Positions 61,280 through 64,000 of a stretch of 64,000 nucleotides of DNA are shown one piece after another (within the stretch, counting starts at the first letter, position 1; each line of letters opens with the position of its first letter). The notes beneath the pieces are model-generated. The model saw nothing but the letters and a program-made list of their open reading frames with translations. It was not told where the DNA came from and ran no database searches. The stretch is from Limonium bicolor (Eukaryota; Streptophyta; Magnoliopsida; Caryophyllales; Plumbaginaceae). The DNA is taken from positions 299,594,167 to 299,658,166 of the forward strand of contig CM041779.1 in the NCBI GenBank assembly GCA_023374045.1, given 5' to 3'. Both the position numbers and the translations under genes were made by a program.

Positions 61280-62270
61280 TCTCAACAAAGCTTCACTTAT
61301 ATACTATTCCAAAGATTATACAATTCCTAATGCTTAAGTAAAAATAATGTCTAGTCTTCTCTTACAAAATCTAGTTGTTTCTTGATATAGGTATGCAGTT
61401 GGTTGTCAAAATATTGATACACCTACAGAAAAGAAACAAAAGTTGTTAGAATATGAGAGACTTTATTAAATGCTAACAACTTGAAAGATACAAGATTCAC
61501 AACCCGTTCAAGAAATAACATATCTCATCATATTACAAAGCAAAGCCTTTCCACACAATGTCAACAAGGCCTCAACATTTCAAAAATAAAGACAATTTGC
61601 CTTATCAATTCTACACAAATAGATACTGGCACATCATTATAACATGTTTCAACATGGACAAAAGCATCACACTTCTAAATTCAAGTTTTCTAACACAAAC
61701 TTTACAAATGCTCAAGTAAGAACGATGTTGTCTTCTCTTACAAAATCTAGTGCAGTATACGACACATTTAATTGAAAGCTTTTATTAACATTGTCGAGTT
61801 GAACTATCCTATCTCTGTTTAATGAAACAATAGCAACAACAATTCATAAGCATAGATGAAAAAAATGCAAGTTTAGGAGCTATTTAAAATTGCAAAAACA
61901 TATAATATGCATGTCCGTGCCTCCAAAATCGCAATTTGACATTGGGTCATTTTATCATACACTTTACGAGCAACTAGAGTAGGATAGAAAAGCACCCCAT
62001 CTCAGTCGTCAATTCTCCATTGAGCAGTAGGACGATGCTAGCACCAGAAGTGTGATGCAAGGCTATATAGACTGAAGAAAACTAGCAACTCAAAGCAAAA
62101 AAATGAAAGAAGACATGTCCATTTCTTTCTGAGTGTACAACAGAATACCAAACTACTTCTCTGAAACTTAGCAAGAGTCACGAGCTACTACAAGACAAAG
62201 CCATATACTCCATATACATTTAAATTTAATCCAGACAAACATACCACTTTTTCTCCCAATTGCGTTGCTT
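61280..62270. other. AT-rich sequence without recognisable gene
   Basis: No ORF of note on either strand and no LTR feature. The word CTTACAAAATCTAGT occurs at about 61360 and 61737, hinting at an older internal duplication. Confidence 0.4.
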
Positions 62271-63245
62271 GCCAACAGTAATCTCTCTTTCATAAGTCAA
62301 GGACCTTCACAGAGAAAAAGTTGATTTTACAAAAAGCAGAAGCTGCAGAAAAACTGTAACACTAATTCTATACAACTCCTCTTCAAGCTTACTTTTAGAT
62401 TATTAATCAGCCTCCAATTCCACCCAAAGTTTTTACCCAATTAGTTAAGTGTATTAGGAAGGTTTTAAATTTAGAAACAACTCAGAACAACACTGTTGTC
62501 ACTTCTGTAACTTCATTATACAGAAACTGTTAACTGCAGAAAACTGTTGACGTTAAATCTTGTATCTCCCCCTTAACCTCTCTTTTAGTTAGTTAAACTG
62601 ACCTCCATTTTTCCCCAAAGTATTTACCCACTTAGTTAGGTGTTACAGCAAGGTTTTAAACCAAGAATCAAGCCAACTCAGCACAGATAACATTCCTAAA
62701 ACCTTCTTATACAGAACTGAAAAACTGCAGAAACTGCAAACACAGAACTGGGTATTATTCTTTTGTATCTTTTTTTTGTTCATCAATCTGGCTTCTAATT
62801 TCCCCCAAATTGTTTACCCATTTAGTTAAGTGTCTTAGTAAGGTTTTAAACTCTTGAACCACTCAATACAACCCCGTATAATTCTCTGTAACAGAGTCAT
62901 ACAGAAACCCAAGTTTCAGGAAAGTCTGAAAATGAAATATCAAGATCTAATATTCTCTCTTCTATTTCTTTTCTTTGTTCACTTATTTGACTTCCATTTC
63001 TTTCCCGAATTGCTTATCCAATTAGTTAAGTGTTTACTCAAGGTTTTAACTTCAAAACAGACCCACAACAACAAGGACTATGCCTCTAAAACTCCTTTAG
63101 ACAGAATCTATAAAACTGAAAAACTGAAACACAACTTCAGTTTACTCCTCCACTCTTAGTGCATCAGATTGGTTTTTTTTCTTCTCTTATTAAACACTCC
63201 CACGTATTGCTAACTTAGACAGGTGCACCAACAATGTTTTGACTC
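62271..63245 (+). repeat. Five diverged ~190-bp tandem repeats
   Basis: Each unit has a C-rich CCCAAA-type word, TTTACCCA, TTAGTTAAGTGT, then AAGGTTTTAAA, and ends with ACAGAACTG or AACTGCAGAAACTG words. The TTAGTTAAGTGT-like core appears near 62443, 62632, 62818, 63016 and, degenerate, near 63210, giving spacings of roughly 185-198 bp. The tail of a preceding unit is visible at 62320-62360. Non-coding as far as I can see. Confidence 0.7.
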
Positions 63246-63298
63246 ACACCCTACTTTCCCTTTTCACCCACTATCCACAAACAGTACGTAGTAGTATC

Positions 63299-63493
63299 CT
63301 ATCCTCTCCACCATATAGCATCCTTCCTTCCTCTGAATCTCGTTGAAGAGGAAGTGAGCAGAAAGGTTTCCTCTGTCATGGGTTCTTTGTTATTGAAGCT
63401 AGCAGTGGGTTTAAGAAACCAGAGACCACCCAATATGGAAATCAACACCATTTTGAGAAGCAGGAGGAGAGAAACAACAATATTGAACTCCAT
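63299..63493 (-). CDS. Possible small hydrophobic-leader peptide, unknown
   Basis: 64 codons on the minus strand, complete with ATG and stop. Residues 4-27 are strongly hydrophobic (IVVSLLLLLKMVLISILGG), like a signal peptide or membrane anchor, followed by a short polar tail with an RFRGRK basic patch. No cysteines and no motif of a known plant peptide family (CLE, RALF, EPFL) that I recognise. It is the only non-transposon frame in the window with protein-like composition, but ORFs this short arise by chance. Confidence 0.3.
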   Translation of the reverse strand: MEFNIVVSLLLLLKMVLISILGGLWFLKPTASFNNKEPMTEETFLLTSSSTRFRGRKDAIWWRG

Positions 63494-64000
63494 TGGTTAT
63501 TAATTAGTTGAACTCAAGTGGGTGAAGCTAATTTGAAATGTTTTGTATCATGGTGTAAGAATTTTGGCATGCTGAATACAGGCACATGACTGAATACATA
63601 GCGCATATAATATCATCTAGATTGGCACGTTTATGGAGTTAGTGGCAGTTGATTTCTCTCTAATGATGGCATTTCATCGCTGGTAGGAAAGTAACTCAAG
63701 GAATATTATGACTTTAGTGACATGACTGCATCAGATTCCTCTCTAATGACATGACTACTACCGCTATTAGCTAGTATCGCTTTGACAACCACAACATTTT
63801 CTCCTCTCGTAGCTGCTATTTTCTACATAAACCAGTAATACATGTAATATTCACACATAAAACATCATGATCCTAACACCACAAAAAGCAACTAAAAAAT
63901 GAAACAATCTACAAACTTGAACAAATCAAGAAATAATAAAACTGAAACCAGAGTAGGAAAAAACAAGACCAGTAATCTGACAAATTCCAACCAGGTGAAA
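63494..64000. other. Window end, no feature seen
   Basis: AT-rich, no ORF, no repeat boundary. It would be the upstream region of the 63299-63493 frame if that is a gene; no clear TATA box stands out. Confidence 0.3.

Noticed and set aside
1..64000. tRNA, rRNA and CRISPR-like features
   Set aside because: tRNA-like matches are only primer-binding sites; no array of equal repeats and spacers is present; tandem repeats seen are direct minisatellites.

Overview
The window is repetitive plant (eudicot-like) nuclear DNA made almost entirely of nested LTR retrotransposons. Evidence: long LTRs with TG...CA ends and 5-bp target-site duplications, primer-binding sites (PBS) matching plant tRNA-iMet and tRNA-Asp, Ty3/gypsy chromovirus (Tekay/Del-like) and Athila-like proteins, GT-AG introns and AT-rich spacers. 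I see no conventional host gene, rRNA, tRNA or CRISPR array. I cannot name the species.

Layout. (1) 1-27245 is element A, a non-autonomous element with giant LTRs (3' LTR 5468 bp; only the last 1241 bp of the 5' LTR are in the window) and a net interior of about 4.6 kb holding only a gag gene, apparently split by three introns. Two elements sit inside A: a nearly complete minus-strand chromovirus (1465-11931, TSD CATAC) and a 5.4-kb solo LTR (15236-20680, TSD TCATC). (2) Element A lies in the pol gene of a decayed Athila-like element B, whose RNase H/integrase remnant and 3' tandem repeats run 27246-29740. (3) Element D (29741-40909, TSD TTTCA) is a complete but frameshifted Athila-like element inserted in B's 3' region. 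(4) 41047-60833 is element C, another non-autonomous family with 3.9-kb LTRs and no recognisable protein, arranged as partial interior - LTR - interior - LTR. Its interior is interrupted by a truncated, inverted related LTR (47931-52536) flanked by a 70-bp direct duplication. (5) 60834-64000 is low-coding sequence with three near-identical palindromes, a 19-bp tandem repeat, five diverged ~190-bp repeats and one possible small-peptide ORF.

How the parts relate. The chromovirus, A and C share cis-acting architecture: a tRNA-iMet PBS inside a hairpin, a GTTACG-type hairpin plus internal polypurine tract (PPT), and a TTCG...CGAA hairpin directly before the terminal PPT. Between families the hairpin arms change in compensating pairs. 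A's gag aligns to the chromovirus gag. The simplest reading is that A and C are parasites mobilised by a Tekay-like autonomous partner. The Athila element D also has hairpins upstream of its PPT and two internal PPT-like tracts. The most unusual items are the intron-bearing gag of A, the repeated hairpin-PPT cassettes, the tandem array of C and the long duplication around the inverted LTR.
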